Part shown: positions 19,995 to 28,258 of the stretch, piece by piece
How positions within the stretch are numbered: position 1 is the first letter of the stretch
Layout: every line of letters starts with the position of its first letter
Source: Treponema sp. UBA4267
GTDB taxonomy: Bacteria > Spirochaetota > Spirochaetia > Treponematales > Treponemataceae
Reading direction: 5' to 3'
Length of the DNA stretch: 64,000 nucleotides
Assembly: GCA_002395155.1 (NCBI GenBank)
Contig: DGWD01000008.1
Coordinates: forward strand, 62,001-126,000
Translations under genes and position numbers: made by a program
Notes under the pieces: model-generated
Told to the model about the DNA's origin: nothing
The model's database searches: none
What the model saw: only the letters and a program-made list of their open reading frames with translations

Positions 19995-20023
19995 TTGTTT
20001 AGAAAAAAGTATTTTTATATAAT
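19995..20023 (+). promoter_or_regulatory. Promoter of uvrC, leaderless layout
   Basis: TTGTTT (19995-20000), a 17-nt spacer and a perfect TATAAT (20018-20023). Only 6 nt separate it from the ATG at 20030 and no Shine-Dalgarno is present, so the mRNA should begin at the start codon. Confidence 0.65.
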
Positions 20024-20029
20024 TAAGAT

Positions 20030-22039
20030 ATGAGTAAGTCTAATCCAAATTATGAACTCCTCCACCAGACAGCCTTAAAAGCACCTCAGGACAGCGGAGT
20101 TTACCTTTGGCATAATGATGAAGACACGGTCATTTATGTTGGTAAGGCAAAAAACCTAAAAAACAGACTAAGCTCATATTTTTCTGGACAGAGAAACTTA
20201 AAAACCAGACTTCTGGTAGCCCACGCCAAGTGGATTGAATACATTACAACCCGTAACGAATACGAAGCACTTATTCTGGAAAACAACCTGATTAAGAAAT
20301 ATTCGCCCCGTTACAACATCAACCTGAAAGATGGAAAATCCTACCCTGTTTTAAGAATTACCAAAGAAGCTTTTCCAAAAATTTTTAAGACCCGTAGAAT
20401 TCTGCAGGATGGTTCAACTTATTTTGGACCTTTCCCAGATGTAGGTGCACTGGATTCCTTTATAGAATCAATTTTCAAACTTTATCCTATAAGACACTGT
20501 CGAACTCTTCGAGACCGAGACACTCCCTGTCTCTACTATCATATGAAGCAGTGTAAGGCCCCTTGCTGTAAAAAAATTAGCCAGGAAGAATACAACTCTT
20601 ATATAGAGGAAATTAAGGGCCTGCTTGAAGGTCAGGGGGACCAGACTGTTGCAAAAATGACAGAAGAGATGAAGGCTGCCGCAAAGGAACTGAACTTTGA
20701 AAAGGCTGCCCGATTGAGAGATGGAATTAAGGCTCTTATGGTGCTCCAAAATCAAAATATTGTTGAAAGCTTTGAATCTGACGACCGCGATTATATTGCT
20801 TATGCTTCAGAAGGCGAACTGGTAAGTTTTACTGTTCTAAAAATCCGTAACGGTAAACTTCTGGGCCGCGAAAACTACAGAGCAGAATCCTTAAATGATG
20901 ATGAAGACCTGATTGGGGAATTTATGGCCTGTTACTACGAAGACCCTTTAACCATTCCTCCTAATGTTTTTATACCAGAAACTGCCCAAGCCCAGCTTAT
21001 TTCAGACTGGCTGCATAAGGATTTAAAAACTCATACTCAAATTTCTGTAGTAATGTCCCAGCTTCATATGGAAAGAGCAAATGCTGATGGAGAATACCCT
21101 TTTTACATTTCAAACGAAGCCAGAGACATTGCTGCTATACAAATGGCAAGACAAAATGCCAAGGAAGATATTGTAAGACGACTTCGCGACCGTGGAGACA
21201 CACCTGCCATGCAGGAACTTAAAGATGTTCTTGGATTGGATGTTCTTCCTATTCGAATTGAAGGCTTTGATATTGCACATATCGGTGGAAAATGGCCTGT
21301 CGCTTCCCTTATCAGCTTTTACAACGGAAATCCTGATAAAAAGAATTACCGTTACTTCCGCCTAAAAACAACTGAAGGCCTTATAGATGACTTTGCCTCA
21401 ATGAAGGAAGCCGTAAGCCGTCGTTATACCAGACTTATAAATGAGCAGGCCGATCTACCAGATTTGCTTATGATTGATGGTGGTATTGGTCAGGTAAATG
21501 CCGTTGAAGAAGTTCTAAATGCCCTTGGACTTGATATACCAATTGTTGGTCTTGCAGAAAAAAACGAAGAATTGTACAGACCAGGAAATTCAACTCCTAT
21601 TGTTTTGCCTAGACGAAGTGATGGATTAAGACTTTTGCAAAGAGTCCGCGATGAATGTCACCGTTTTGCAACAAGCCGTAACCAGAACCTGCGAACAAAG
21701 GAAAATACTAAATCAATTTTTCTGGATTTACCTGGAATTGGTGAAAAAAGAGCCTTGTTGCTTCAAAGGGAATTTACAACGCTGGAAAATCTTGCAAATG
21801 CAGAAGAAAGTGCTATTGCCCAGTGTTTGCATGTTCGGGCGCAAGAAGCCGCTCAAATTTTACTTGTTGCTCAGCAATTGAATGCTCAGCGGGAAGACAA
21901 GAAGTCTTTACAAAAGCTTGCACTTGGAGCTTCTGGAACAACAAAAGAAAAAGCTGCTCAGGCCAACTACATCAATGACCTTGCGGCCCAGGCTCTTGCG
22001 GCAGCCGATGAAGAACCTGACTACGACTCTTCAAATTAA
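20030..22039 (+). CDS. uvrC: Excinuclease ABC subunit C
   Basis: 669 residues. In nucleotide excision repair UvrC cuts on both sides of the lesion within the UvrBC complex. In order: GIY-YIG nuclease domain (SGVYLWHNDEDTVIYVGKAK, about 22-45), a Cys cluster (CRTLRDRDTPCLYYHMKQCKAPC, about 157-180), UVR motif (about 205-235), the RNase H-like UvrC domain with FDIAHIGG (about 413) and MIDGGIGQ (about 483), and a C-terminal helix-hairpin-helix (LPGIGEKRALLL, about 570). Length is slightly above the usual 610 because of an Ala-rich tail. It overlaps the convergent lacI stop by 4 nt. Confidence 0.95.
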   Translation: MSKSNPNYELLHQTALKAPQDSGVYLWHNDEDTVIYVGKAKNLKNRLSSYFSGQRNLKTRLLVAHAKWIEYITTRNEYEALILENNLIKKYSPRYNINLKDGKSYPVLRITKEAFPKIFKTRRILQDGSTYFGPFPDVGALDSFIESIFKLYPIRHCRTLRDRDTPCLYYHMKQCKAPCCKKISQEEYNSYIEEIKGLLEGQGDQTVAKMTEEMKAAAKELNFEKAARLRDGIKALMVLQNQNIVESFESDDRDYIAYASEGELVSFTVLKIRNGKLLGRENYRAESLNDDEDLIGEFMACYYEDPLTIPPNVFIPETAQAQLISDWLHKDLKTHTQISVVMSQLHMERANADGEYPFYISNEARDIAAIQMARQNAKEDIVRRLRDRGDTPAMQELKDVLGLDVLPIRIEGFDIAHIGGKWPVASLISFYNGNPDKKNYRYFRLKTTEGLIDDFASMKEAVSRRYTRLINEQADLPDLLMIDGGIGQVNAVEEVLNALGLDIPIVGLAEKNEELYRPGNSTPIVLPRRSDGLRLLQRVRDECHRFATSRNQNLRTKENTKSIFLDLPGIGEKRALLLQREFTTLENLANAEESAIAQCLHVRAQEAAQILLVAQQLNAQREDKKSLQKLALGASGTTKEKAAQANYINDLAAQALAAADEEPDYDSSN

Positions 22040-23052
22040 TTCTGATTAAGATTTTTTACAGACAGTCTTTCAATTAGTTTTGCATCACAGCGAATAAAAT
22101 CTGGAACAGGAATTTCTGCAATCTGTTGAATCATCATATCTGCTGCCAAGTCTGCAATTTGAATTGCGTCCTGGTGAAAAGAAGTTAGATGTGGACTAAT
22201 AAAATTATCAGAAAAATCGTCATCAAAACCTATTACAGAAATGTCTTGAGGTATTTTAAGGCCAAGTTCTTCGGCTGCACGATAAAGTCCAAATGCCATT
22301 GTATCGGTGGCACAAAAAACTGCTGTAAAATCCTGAGTTCTTTTATATAAAGTTTTAAAAGCTTCGTAAGCTCCTTCTGATTGCCAGGTTCTACTTTCTA
22401 TAAATAAATCTTCATCAAAAGTAATATGGTTATCTTTAAGAGCCCTTTTAAAACCTTCAAGACGTTCCTGAGGAGCCGAAGAAATTTCTTTTATTGGGGC
22501 ACTTAAAAAGGCAATTCTTTTATGTCCTTTTTTAATAAAGTATTCGGCAGCCTCGTAACCACCTTTTTCATTATCTGTAATAATTGTACAAATACCATTT
22601 ATGATTGAGTTGGTAGATACTCTGGGAATATTTTCATCTACAAATTCTTTAAACTCGCCCAAATCATTTGTAGCTGGGTTTATGATAATAACTCCATCAA
22701 CACTTCGGTAACGGGCATGTGAATAATAAGACATTTTATAGAAACGAGAAAGGAAGATGATATCATAGCCGGCATTTTCTACCTGATCACGAAAACGGTT
22801 CAAAACAACAGAGAACAAAGGATGAGAGAAACCAAGATTCATTCCGGTATCATCGTAAATTACACCAATAAGATTTGATTTTTTGGTTGTAAGAGTTCTT
22901 GCTGTTATATTTGGTTCATAGCCCATTTCTTTAGCAGTATCAACAATAAGTTTTCTGGTTTTTACACTCAAAGAACCCTGCCCATTTAAGGCTTTTGATA
23001 CGGTCGGTGCAGAATGGCCTGTAGCCTTGGCTATATCATATATAGTTACCAT
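22036..23052 (-). CDS. LacI-family transcriptional regulator
   Basis: 338 residues. The N-terminal helix-turn-helix VTIYDIAKATGHSAPTVSKA and hinge helix are followed by a periplasmic-binding-like effector domain (about 60-330). It lies directly downstream of the sugar ABC transporter genes on the same strand, separated from them by a terminator, with its own promoter. A perfect double palindrome upstream of the transporter operon is a likely target. The effector is probably the transported sugar; its identity is unknown. Most likely a repressor relieved by sugar. Confidence 0.9.
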   Translation of the reverse strand: MVTIYDIAKATGHSAPTVSKALNGQGSLSVKTRKLIVDTAKEMGYEPNITARTLTTKKSNLIGVIYDDTGMNLGFSHPLFSVVLNRFRDQVENAGYDIIFLSRFYKMSYYSHARYRSVDGVIIINPATNDLGEFKEFVDENIPRVSTNSIINGICTIITDNEKGGYEAAEYFIKKGHKRIAFLSAPIKEISSAPQERLEGFKRALKDNHITFDEDLFIESRTWQSEGAYEAFKTLYKRTQDFTAVFCATDTMAFGLYRAAEELGLKIPQDISVIGFDDDFSDNFISPHLTSFHQDAIQIADLAADMMIQQIAEIPVPDFIRCDAKLIERLSVKNLNQN

Positions 23053-23059
23053 AAGAGAA

Positions 23060-23088
23060 AATATACCATGTTTTATTATTTCTTAAAA
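23060..23088 (-). promoter_or_regulatory. Promoter of lacI-family gene, leaderless layout
   Basis: On the minus strand TTTTAA (23083-23088), a 17-nt spacer and TATATT (23060-23065) preceded by TGG; 7 nt separate the -10 from the ATG at 23052. No Shine-Dalgarno is seen. Confidence 0.5.
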
Positions 23089-23101
23089 TAACAGTAAATT
23101 C

Positions 23102-23145
23102 TAAAAATAGGGCAGATATACTTATAATTTTATACCTGCCCTATT
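23102..23145 (-). terminator. Intrinsic terminator after sugar ABC operon
   Basis: Arms 23131-23145 and 23106-23120 form a 15-bp stem with one G-U pair and a 10-nt loop, with a U-rich 3' side. It closes the permease operon before the regulator gene. Confidence 0.8.
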
Positions 23146-23154
23146 AAAGAATTA

Positions 23155-23988
23155 TTATCCTTTTACCGCACCTTGAGTAAGACCATCTACAATCTTATTA
23201 CTGAAACAGGAGTAAACAATAATATTTGGAATAATGGCTATCAAAATTGCGGCAAACATCTGAACATAATTGGTCTTGTATGGACCTACAAAGTAAGACA
23301 AGGTAACAGGGATTGTCTTTTTCAACTTGTCCGAAATAAATACCATGGCAAGTAAAAGTTCATTCCAGTTACCAACAAAAGTCATAAGGCCTGTAACAAA
23401 AAGTCCGGTTTGGGCTAAAGGTAAAGCAATTGTAAAAAAACAGCGGTAGATATTACATCCATCAATACTTGCCGCCTCAAACAGTTCGTTTGGCATGGAA
23501 CGGAAAAAGCCTGTCAAAATATATATAGTAATTGGCATACCAAACACTATATATGGAAGAATGATGGAAGGCAGGGAATCTGTAAGACCAATTTTTGAAA
23601 AGTGCACAAAAAGAGGAATTAAAACACAATGTACCGGAATCATCATTCCTACCATAAAATAAGTCAGAGTCAATTTAGAAAGCTTCCACTTCATTCTACC
23701 AATTGCAAAGGCAGACATAGCACCCAAAAAGAGGGTTCCAATAAGGGAGGTTGTACAAGCTATTAAAGAATTTAATAAAGCCTTACCAAGATAAGCCTTT
23801 TTCCAGGCTTCGACAAAGTTTACAAATCTAAGTTTTTCAGGCCAGCCAAAAGGATTATCAATAAGTTCTGTATTATCTTTCAACGAAACCAAAACACACC
23901 ATAAAAGAGGTGCAAGATAAATTACAACCAGGAAAACCAAGAAAACATAAATCAAAGTTCTTGCTACGGAATATTTTTTAGTTACCAT
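23155..23988 (-). CDS. Carbohydrate ABC permease, MalG/CUT1 type
   Basis: 277 residues with six hydrophobic segments. The EAA loop that docks the ATPase is visible as ELFEAASIDGCNIYRCFFTI at about residues 186-205, and IALPLAQTGLF follows. It pairs with the upstream MalF-type permease 17 nt away to form the membrane channel of a CUT1 sugar importer. GGGAGGT lies 5-6 nt before the ATG. No ATPase gene is in the operon, so a shared MsmK/MalK-type ATPase coded elsewhere is inferred. Confidence 0.92.
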   Translation of the reverse strand: MVTKKYSVARTLIYVFLVFLVVIYLAPLLWCVLVSLKDNTELIDNPFGWPEKLRFVNFVEAWKKAYLGKALLNSLIACTTSLIGTLFLGAMSAFAIGRMKWKLSKLTLTYFMVGMMIPVHCVLIPLFVHFSKIGLTDSLPSIILPYIVFGMPITIYILTGFFRSMPNELFEAASIDGCNIYRCFFTIALPLAQTGLFVTGLMTFVGNWNELLLAMVFISDKLKKTIPVTLSYFVGPYKTNYVQMFAAILIAIIPNIIVYSCFSNKIVDGLTQGAVKG

Positions 23989-24005
23989 TTTTTACCTCCC
24001 TTCAT

Positions 24006-24899
24006 CTATAATTCGTAATCTTCTATTTTGATTGATTTATTAATTACTCCTGTAACAATCAGACAGAGAACTAATAAAATTACACCGATTGAGCTGGCAT
24101 ATCCCATTTTGTAGAACTTAAAGCCCTGCTCGTAAAGATATGTTGCAAGTACCGAAGTTCTGTAGCCAGGACCACCGCCAGTCATGTTGAATACAAGGTC
24201 AAAGAATTTAAGGGAACCGATACAGTTCAAGGAAAGTGTTGTAGCTACCATTGGTTTAAGCAAAGGAAGTGTGATTTTCCAGAAGGCCTGAGTGCTTGTT
24301 GCTCCATCAATGTAAGCTGCTTCATAAAGTGATGTTGGAATACCAGAAATCTGTGCCATGTACAACATCATTGTTTGACCAACATACTGCCAGGTTGCAA
24401 CAAAACCAATTACCCACATTGGAAGAACAATAAAGCCCTTTGTATCCATAAGCCACATAGGACCTTCAATACCCATTTTTGCAAGAATAGAGTTTATACC
24501 AATTCTTGGGTTGAACATGAAAGACCACAATAAAGCAAGAGCTGCCGAAGAAAGAACACAAGGTAAATAATATATATTTTTAAAGAAGTTTCTAAACCTT
24601 TTTATATTCGTAAGTAAAACTGCCAGGAACAAACCAATAAGTTGCTGTGTTACGGCAGAAAAAATGGTAAAGAAGATGGAGTTTTTCAAGGCCATTCTCA
24701 TTATCTCATCTTCTTTGAATAAAGATATATAGTTTTGAAAACCTACAAAAATAGGCTTTCTTAAGTTCATATAATCACATAATGAATAATAGAACATTTG
24801 TATAATTGGAATTAATAAAATTGCAGTAAAAAGTACCAGAGAAGGCAGTACAAAAACTGCTATGGCAGACTTTTTCCTAAACATGTTATTACCATTCAT
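24006..24899 (-). CDS. Carbohydrate ABC permease, MalF/CUT1 type
   Basis: 297 residues, six hydrophobic segments and the EAA loop SLYEAAYIDGATSTQAFWKI at about residues 187-206, followed by ITLPLLKPM. N-terminal FVLPSLVLFTAILLIPIIQMF is typical of the MalF-like half. Works with the MalG-type partner downstream and the binding protein upstream. A strong intrinsic terminator lies between the binding-protein gene and this gene, so permease mRNA should be less abundant than binding-protein mRNA. Confidence 0.92.
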   Translation of the reverse strand: MNGNNMFRKKSAIAVFVLPSLVLFTAILLIPIIQMFYYSLCDYMNLRKPIFVGFQNYISLFKEDEIMRMALKNSIFFTIFSAVTQQLIGLFLAVLLTNIKRFRNFFKNIYYLPCVLSSAALALLWSFMFNPRIGINSILAKMGIEGPMWLMDTKGFIVLPMWVIGFVATWQYVGQTMMLYMAQISGIPTSLYEAAYIDGATSTQAFWKITLPLLKPMVATTLSLNCIGSLKFFDLVFNMTGGGPGYRTSVLATYLYEQGFKFYKMGYASSIGVILLVLCLIVTGVINKSIKIEDYEL

Positions 24900-24927
24900 A
24901 AAAAATAACTCCTAGATTTTTAACTAT

Positions 24928-24976
24928 AAAAAAAAGCCGGTCTTGTTTAATTATGACTATGGTAGACAAGACCGGC
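24928..24976 (-). terminator. Intra-operon terminator/attenuator
   Basis: A perfect 11-bp stem (24966-24976 with 24936-24946, arm GCCGGTCTTGT) with a 19-nt loop, followed on the minus strand by eight U (24928-24935). It lies 78 nt after the binding-protein stop and 29 nt before the permease start, so it should set the ratio of binding protein to permease. Confidence 0.85.
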
Positions 24977-25053
24977 ACAAGATATTTCAACTACCCCCGA
25001 TTCCTATACAAGAGGAGAAAGTTTTATAGAAAACGGACATAGGAGTAAGACTA

Positions 25054-26361
25054 TTATTTCCAGATGTTTTTCTTGTAAAAGTTTTCAATCTTCTGGAGAC
25101 CTTCATCTACACTACAAGAACCAAGGAAGATATCAACCATAGCGTTGTCAAAAGTATCACCAGCTTCTACAGTAGCCAAAGATTCGTTGTAGAATCCAAG
25201 GGTACCTGTTGATTTAGCAAGAATCTTCTGAACATATCCAAGCTGTTTTGGAGCTTTGTTCAAGTCGAACTTAACACCAGTTACAGGAATCTTACCAGCA
25301 ACTTCTGCTGTATATTTCTGTGCAGTATCATCTGTGAACATTTTCATAAGAGCAATTACAGCTTCTTCATTCTTTGTTGTAGATGACATAACAAGGTTAT
25401 CGGTTTTAACAATCATACGGTTAGGATCTGAACCACCTTTGATAGCTGGGAATGAGAATACACCACACTTAGCTTCAAAATCTGGTCTTGCACCATTAAT
25501 CTGACCAATTACCCAAGAACCCTGAACTAACATAGCAGCTTCACCATTGTAGAAAGCAGCTGTAGCCTGGTCATTTGAATCACCAGCAGCAGTCTTCTGG
25601 AAGTATTTAGAAAGTTCCTTAAGTTTTCCTACACCATTTTTGAAAGATGGATCTAACCAGCTGCCTTTTCCTGCGTTTACTTTTGCAAGGTTATCTGGAC
25701 CACCAGCACGATCACAGAAATAACCAGCTAACATAGAAAGACACCATGGAGTACCAGCTGAACAAGCAACAGGTGTTACACCTGACTTTTCAAGTTTTTT
25801 ACAGCAATCAATCCATTCTTCGTAAGTTGTTGGAACAGCACATCCTGCTTTTTTGAACAATTCTGTGTTATAGAAAACTAAAGCAGCAGCAAAGTTTGTT
25901 GGAACTGCCATAATTTTTCCATCATAAGTAAGACGTTCAAAAATACCTTTTGTGAAGGTACCATACCAAGCTGATTCATTCTTAGTTAAAATTGTTGTAA
26001 GGTCTTTAGCAGCTCCTGCTTCTACATAAGAGCTGAGGTTTGGACCTGGGTTACAAATAAAAAGATCTGGAGCTTTTCCTGCTGCAATAAGAGCATTAAG
26101 CTTCATATCATATTCTTCAAGGTTTGTTGTGATTGGAGTACAGTGATATACGCCTTCGTACTGTTTGTTAAAGCGTTCAATTGTCTGAGCGTATCCCTGA
26201 GACATAAGATCTGAAGTAGCTTCGAGATCATCCCAGAACATCCAGCTAATTTCTGTAGCCTTTGTTTTTTTAGCTTTTTTTGATTTCTTTGCAGCTGACA
26301 TTGTAGATGTCAAAACGAGCAAAGCACATGCACAAACAAAAATTTTCTTACTAACTTTCAT
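25054..26361 (-). CDS. Sugar ABC transporter substrate-binding protein (SBP family 1)
   Basis: 435 residues with a signal peptide (about 1-23) followed by a Lys-rich linker AKKSKKAKKTK before the mature fold begins at ISWMFWDD. The pattern NALIAAGKAPDLFICNPGP, then AVPTNFAAALVFYNTELFKKAG is typical of CUT1 sugar-binding proteins. No lipobox cysteine is obvious at the signal-peptide end, so anchoring may rely on an uncleaved segment or it may be free in the periplasm. AGGAG precedes the ATG. First gene of the LacI-regulated operon. Confidence 0.92.
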   Translation of the reverse strand: MKVSKKIFVCACALLVLTSTMSAAKKSKKAKKTKATEISWMFWDDLEATSDLMSQGYAQTIERFNKQYEGVYHCTPITTNLEEYDMKLNALIAAGKAPDLFICNPGPNLSSYVEAGAAKDLTTILTKNESAWYGTFTKGIFERLTYDGKIMAVPTNFAAALVFYNTELFKKAGCAVPTTYEEWIDCCKKLEKSGVTPVACSAGTPWCLSMLAGYFCDRAGGPDNLAKVNAGKGSWLDPSFKNGVGKLKELSKYFQKTAAGDSNDQATAAFYNGEAAMLVQGSWVIGQINGARPDFEAKCGVFSFPAIKGGSDPNRMIVKTDNLVMSSTTKNEEAVIALMKMFTDDTAQKYTAEVAGKIPVTGVKFDLNKAPKQLGYVQKILAKSTGTLGFYNESLATVEAGDTFDNAMVDIFLGSCSVDEGLQKIENFYKKNIWK

Positions 26362-26393
26362 TTTTTACTCCTAATTTTTTATATGAATTTTAG

Positions 26394-26435
26394 TTTTTAA
26401 AGCAACCGGTTGCCGGCAACCGGTTGCTTTAAAAA
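26394..26435. promoter_or_regulatory. Double LacI-type operator in a perfect 42-bp palindrome
   Basis: The whole of 26394-26435 is a perfect inverted repeat. It contains two copies of the 12-bp palindrome GCAACCGGTTGC (26402-26413 and 26416-26427) 14 bp apart centre to centre; the core CCGG with flanking AA/TT fits LacI-family operators. It lies 33 nt before the start of the sugar-binding-protein gene. TATTAT directly upstream on the minus strand (about 26436-26443) may be the -10. The A/T flanks also let it fold as a hairpin with U-tract in either direction. Confidence 0.75.
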
Positions 26436-26684
26436 AATAATACTCGTATCCTGTAAAATTTCGCTATCGGGGATTTTACCCACATTTACCAAAATCTTGA
26501 TTTTATTAATAGAATTTGATACTTTTTGAACAGATTTTACGTTTGAGATGAACAAACAAACAGAGTCCATAGAGTCCTGCCCTACCGGATGACACCAAGG
26601 TGCACCGCGTATCAACATCTACAAGTAATTTACTACCCCAATTAAATTTTTATCTTTCTCAACACTTTTATTCGAGGTATCGAA

Positions 26685-27749
26685 ATGAACAAGTATGTTA
26701 AACGTTACTGTATCGACGCCATGTCAGGAATGGCACAGGGATTGTTTGCCTCTTTATTAATTGGAACAATCATCAAAACTTTGGGACAGCAGCTTTGCCG
26801 TTTAAGCAACAATGCAGTTTTCCAGTTCCTCGTAAATGCAGGAAACTTTGCAACAGACGCCCATGTAGTTGGAGCTGCAATGGCAGTTGGAATTGGTTTT
26901 GCAATGGGTCTTCCAGCCCTTGTACTTTTTAGCCTTGCTGCAGTTGGTTCAGCTGCAAATGTTACAGGTGGAGCCGGCGGACCTCTTGCAGTTCTTCTCA
27001 TCGCTATCATTTCTGCTGAAGCTGGCCGTCTTGTAAGCAAAAAAACAAAGGTTGATATTATCGTTACTCCTGCAGTTACCATTTTAGTTGGAGCCCTTCT
27101 TACAGTCCTTACAGCAAAATACATTGGAATTGCCGCAAGCAGCGTTGGAAAATTCTTAGTTTGGACAACAAAACTCCACCCATTCTGGATGGGTATTTTA
27201 GTTTCACTGGTTGTTGGAGTTGCACTTACACTTCCAATTTCTTCTGCAGCAATCTGTGCCGCTTTTGGTTTAACAGGACTTGCCGGTGGTGCTGCCGTAG
27301 CAGGATGTTGTGCTCAAATGGTAGGATTTGCAGTCCTCAGTTTCCGCGAAAACCGCTGGGGTGGAATTCTTTCCCAGGGATTAGGAACTTCTATGCTCCA
27401 GATGCCAAATATCATCAAAAATCCAAAAGTATGGTTACCAGCATGTCTTACTTCAATGATTACAGGCCCTCTGGCAACTTGTTTATTCAAACTGGAAATG
27501 AACGGTGCCGCAGTTAGCTCTGGAATGGGAACTTGTGGTCTTGTAGGACAAATTGGAGTGATTACAGGATGGTTCGAGCCAAGCGAAGTTGCAATTGGTC
27601 ACGGAGCCGCTGCAATTTCTCCAAATGCCTTAGACTGGATTGGACTTATCTTAATCAGCTTTGTTTTACCTGCACTTTTGTGCTGGGCATTCGGACTTTT
27701 ATTCAGAAAAATCGGCTGGATAAAGGATGGAGATTTAGCTTTAGACTAA
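26685..27749 (+). CDS. Orphan PTS EIIC-like membrane permease (PTS_EIIC_2 type)
   Basis: 354 residues, almost entirely hydrophobic with about nine or ten membrane segments and Gly/Ala-rich stretches. The opening MNKYVKRYCIDAMSGMAQGL matches what is recalled of the PTS_EIIC_2 family (putative sugar phosphotransferase IIC subunits). No IIA, IIB, HPr or enzyme I genes are nearby, so phosphorylation-coupled transport cannot be claimed; it may be a stand-alone transporter. Divergent from the sugar ABC operon, with about 250 nt between. Followed by a terminator. Confidence 0.7.
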   Translation: MNKYVKRYCIDAMSGMAQGLFASLLIGTIIKTLGQQLCRLSNNAVFQFLVNAGNFATDAHVVGAAMAVGIGFAMGLPALVLFSLAAVGSAANVTGGAGGPLAVLLIAIISAEAGRLVSKKTKVDIIVTPAVTILVGALLTVLTAKYIGIAASSVGKFLVWTTKLHPFWMGILVSLVVGVALTLPISSAAICAAFGLTGLAGGAAVAGCCAQMVGFAVLSFRENRWGGILSQGLGTSMLQMPNIIKNPKVWLPACLTSMITGPLATCLFKLEMNGAAVSSGMGTCGLVGQIGVITGWFEPSEVAIGHGAAAISPNALDWIGLILISFVLPALLCWAFGLLFRKIGWIKDGDLALD

Positions 27750-27777
27750 GCGTAAAAAATTCAAAAAAGTAATTTCT

Positions 27778-27820
27778 AACCCTTCTGTTTTTACAGTTTA
27801 AAAATGGAAGGGTTCTTTTT
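27778..27820 (+). terminator. Intrinsic terminator after EIIC-like gene
   Basis: Arms AACCCTTC (27778-27785) and GAAGGGTT (27807-27814) pair over 8 bp with a 21-nt loop, followed by CTTTTT. It overlaps the 3' end of the convergent small secreted-protein gene and may act in both directions. Confidence 0.65.
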
Positions 27821-28162
27821 ATACATATCTTTTATAAGAAGCTTATTCTGTTCACTTGCAAAAGTTTCAGCAATCAAACCTACAACAAGGGCTGGTAATA
27901 CATAACTTTCATTTTCATTACCCAAAACATATGGTGTATAAACAACATTCTTAGTCCAGTCATTCACTGAAAGATCTTCAACCTTCAGTTTTCCCAGATA
28001 ATAGAAACTGTCATCTGCTTTATCAGGATTTACAATCAGCAAATTCGCAAAATCAAGTTTTTCATTTTTACCAGAATCAGTTTTTCTATCGCCTGCAAAA
28101 ATACAAAACTGTGAGACCAGAAATAAACAAAAAATAATAAAAAATTTTTTAAACAAACTCAT
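27791..28162 (-). CDS. Small secreted protein of unknown function
   Basis: 123 residues from the ATG at 28162, chosen over an in-frame ATG at 28210 because GGAAG lies 7-8 nt before it and the signal peptide SLFKKFFIIFCLFLVSQFCI then begins at residue 2, with cleavage near FAGDR. The mature part of about 100 residues is mixed alpha/beta with no recognised domain. Convergent with the EIIC-like gene and divergent from the XPB helicase gene. Function unknown. Confidence 0.65.
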   Translation of the reverse strand: MSLFKKFFIIFCLFLVSQFCIFAGDRKTDSGKNEKLDFANLLIVNPDKADDSFYYLGKLKVEDLSVNDWTKNVVYTPYVLGNENESYVLPALVVGLIAETFASEQNKLLIKDMYKKNPSIFKL

Positions 28163-28246
28163 AAAATCACTTCCTGCCACTAATAATAACTCTAAACATT
28201 TAAATGTCAAATTTAGTTCTAACTAATTCAATTTTATTTCAGAATT

Positions 28247-28255
28247 TATTATAAT
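28247..28255 (+). promoter_or_regulatory. -10 region of XPB-type helicase gene
   Basis: TATTATAAT gives two overlapping -10 options (TATTAT 28247-28252 or TATAAT 28250-28255) only 3-6 nt from the ATG at 28259. The -35 is weak (TTCAAT at 28227-28232). No Shine-Dalgarno, so a leaderless mRNA is likely. Confidence 0.45.
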
Positions 28256-28258
28256 AAT

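Noticed and set aside
26397..26618. 73-residue frame upstream of the sugar ABC operon
   Set aside because: It overlaps the double operator and has no ribosome site or homology.
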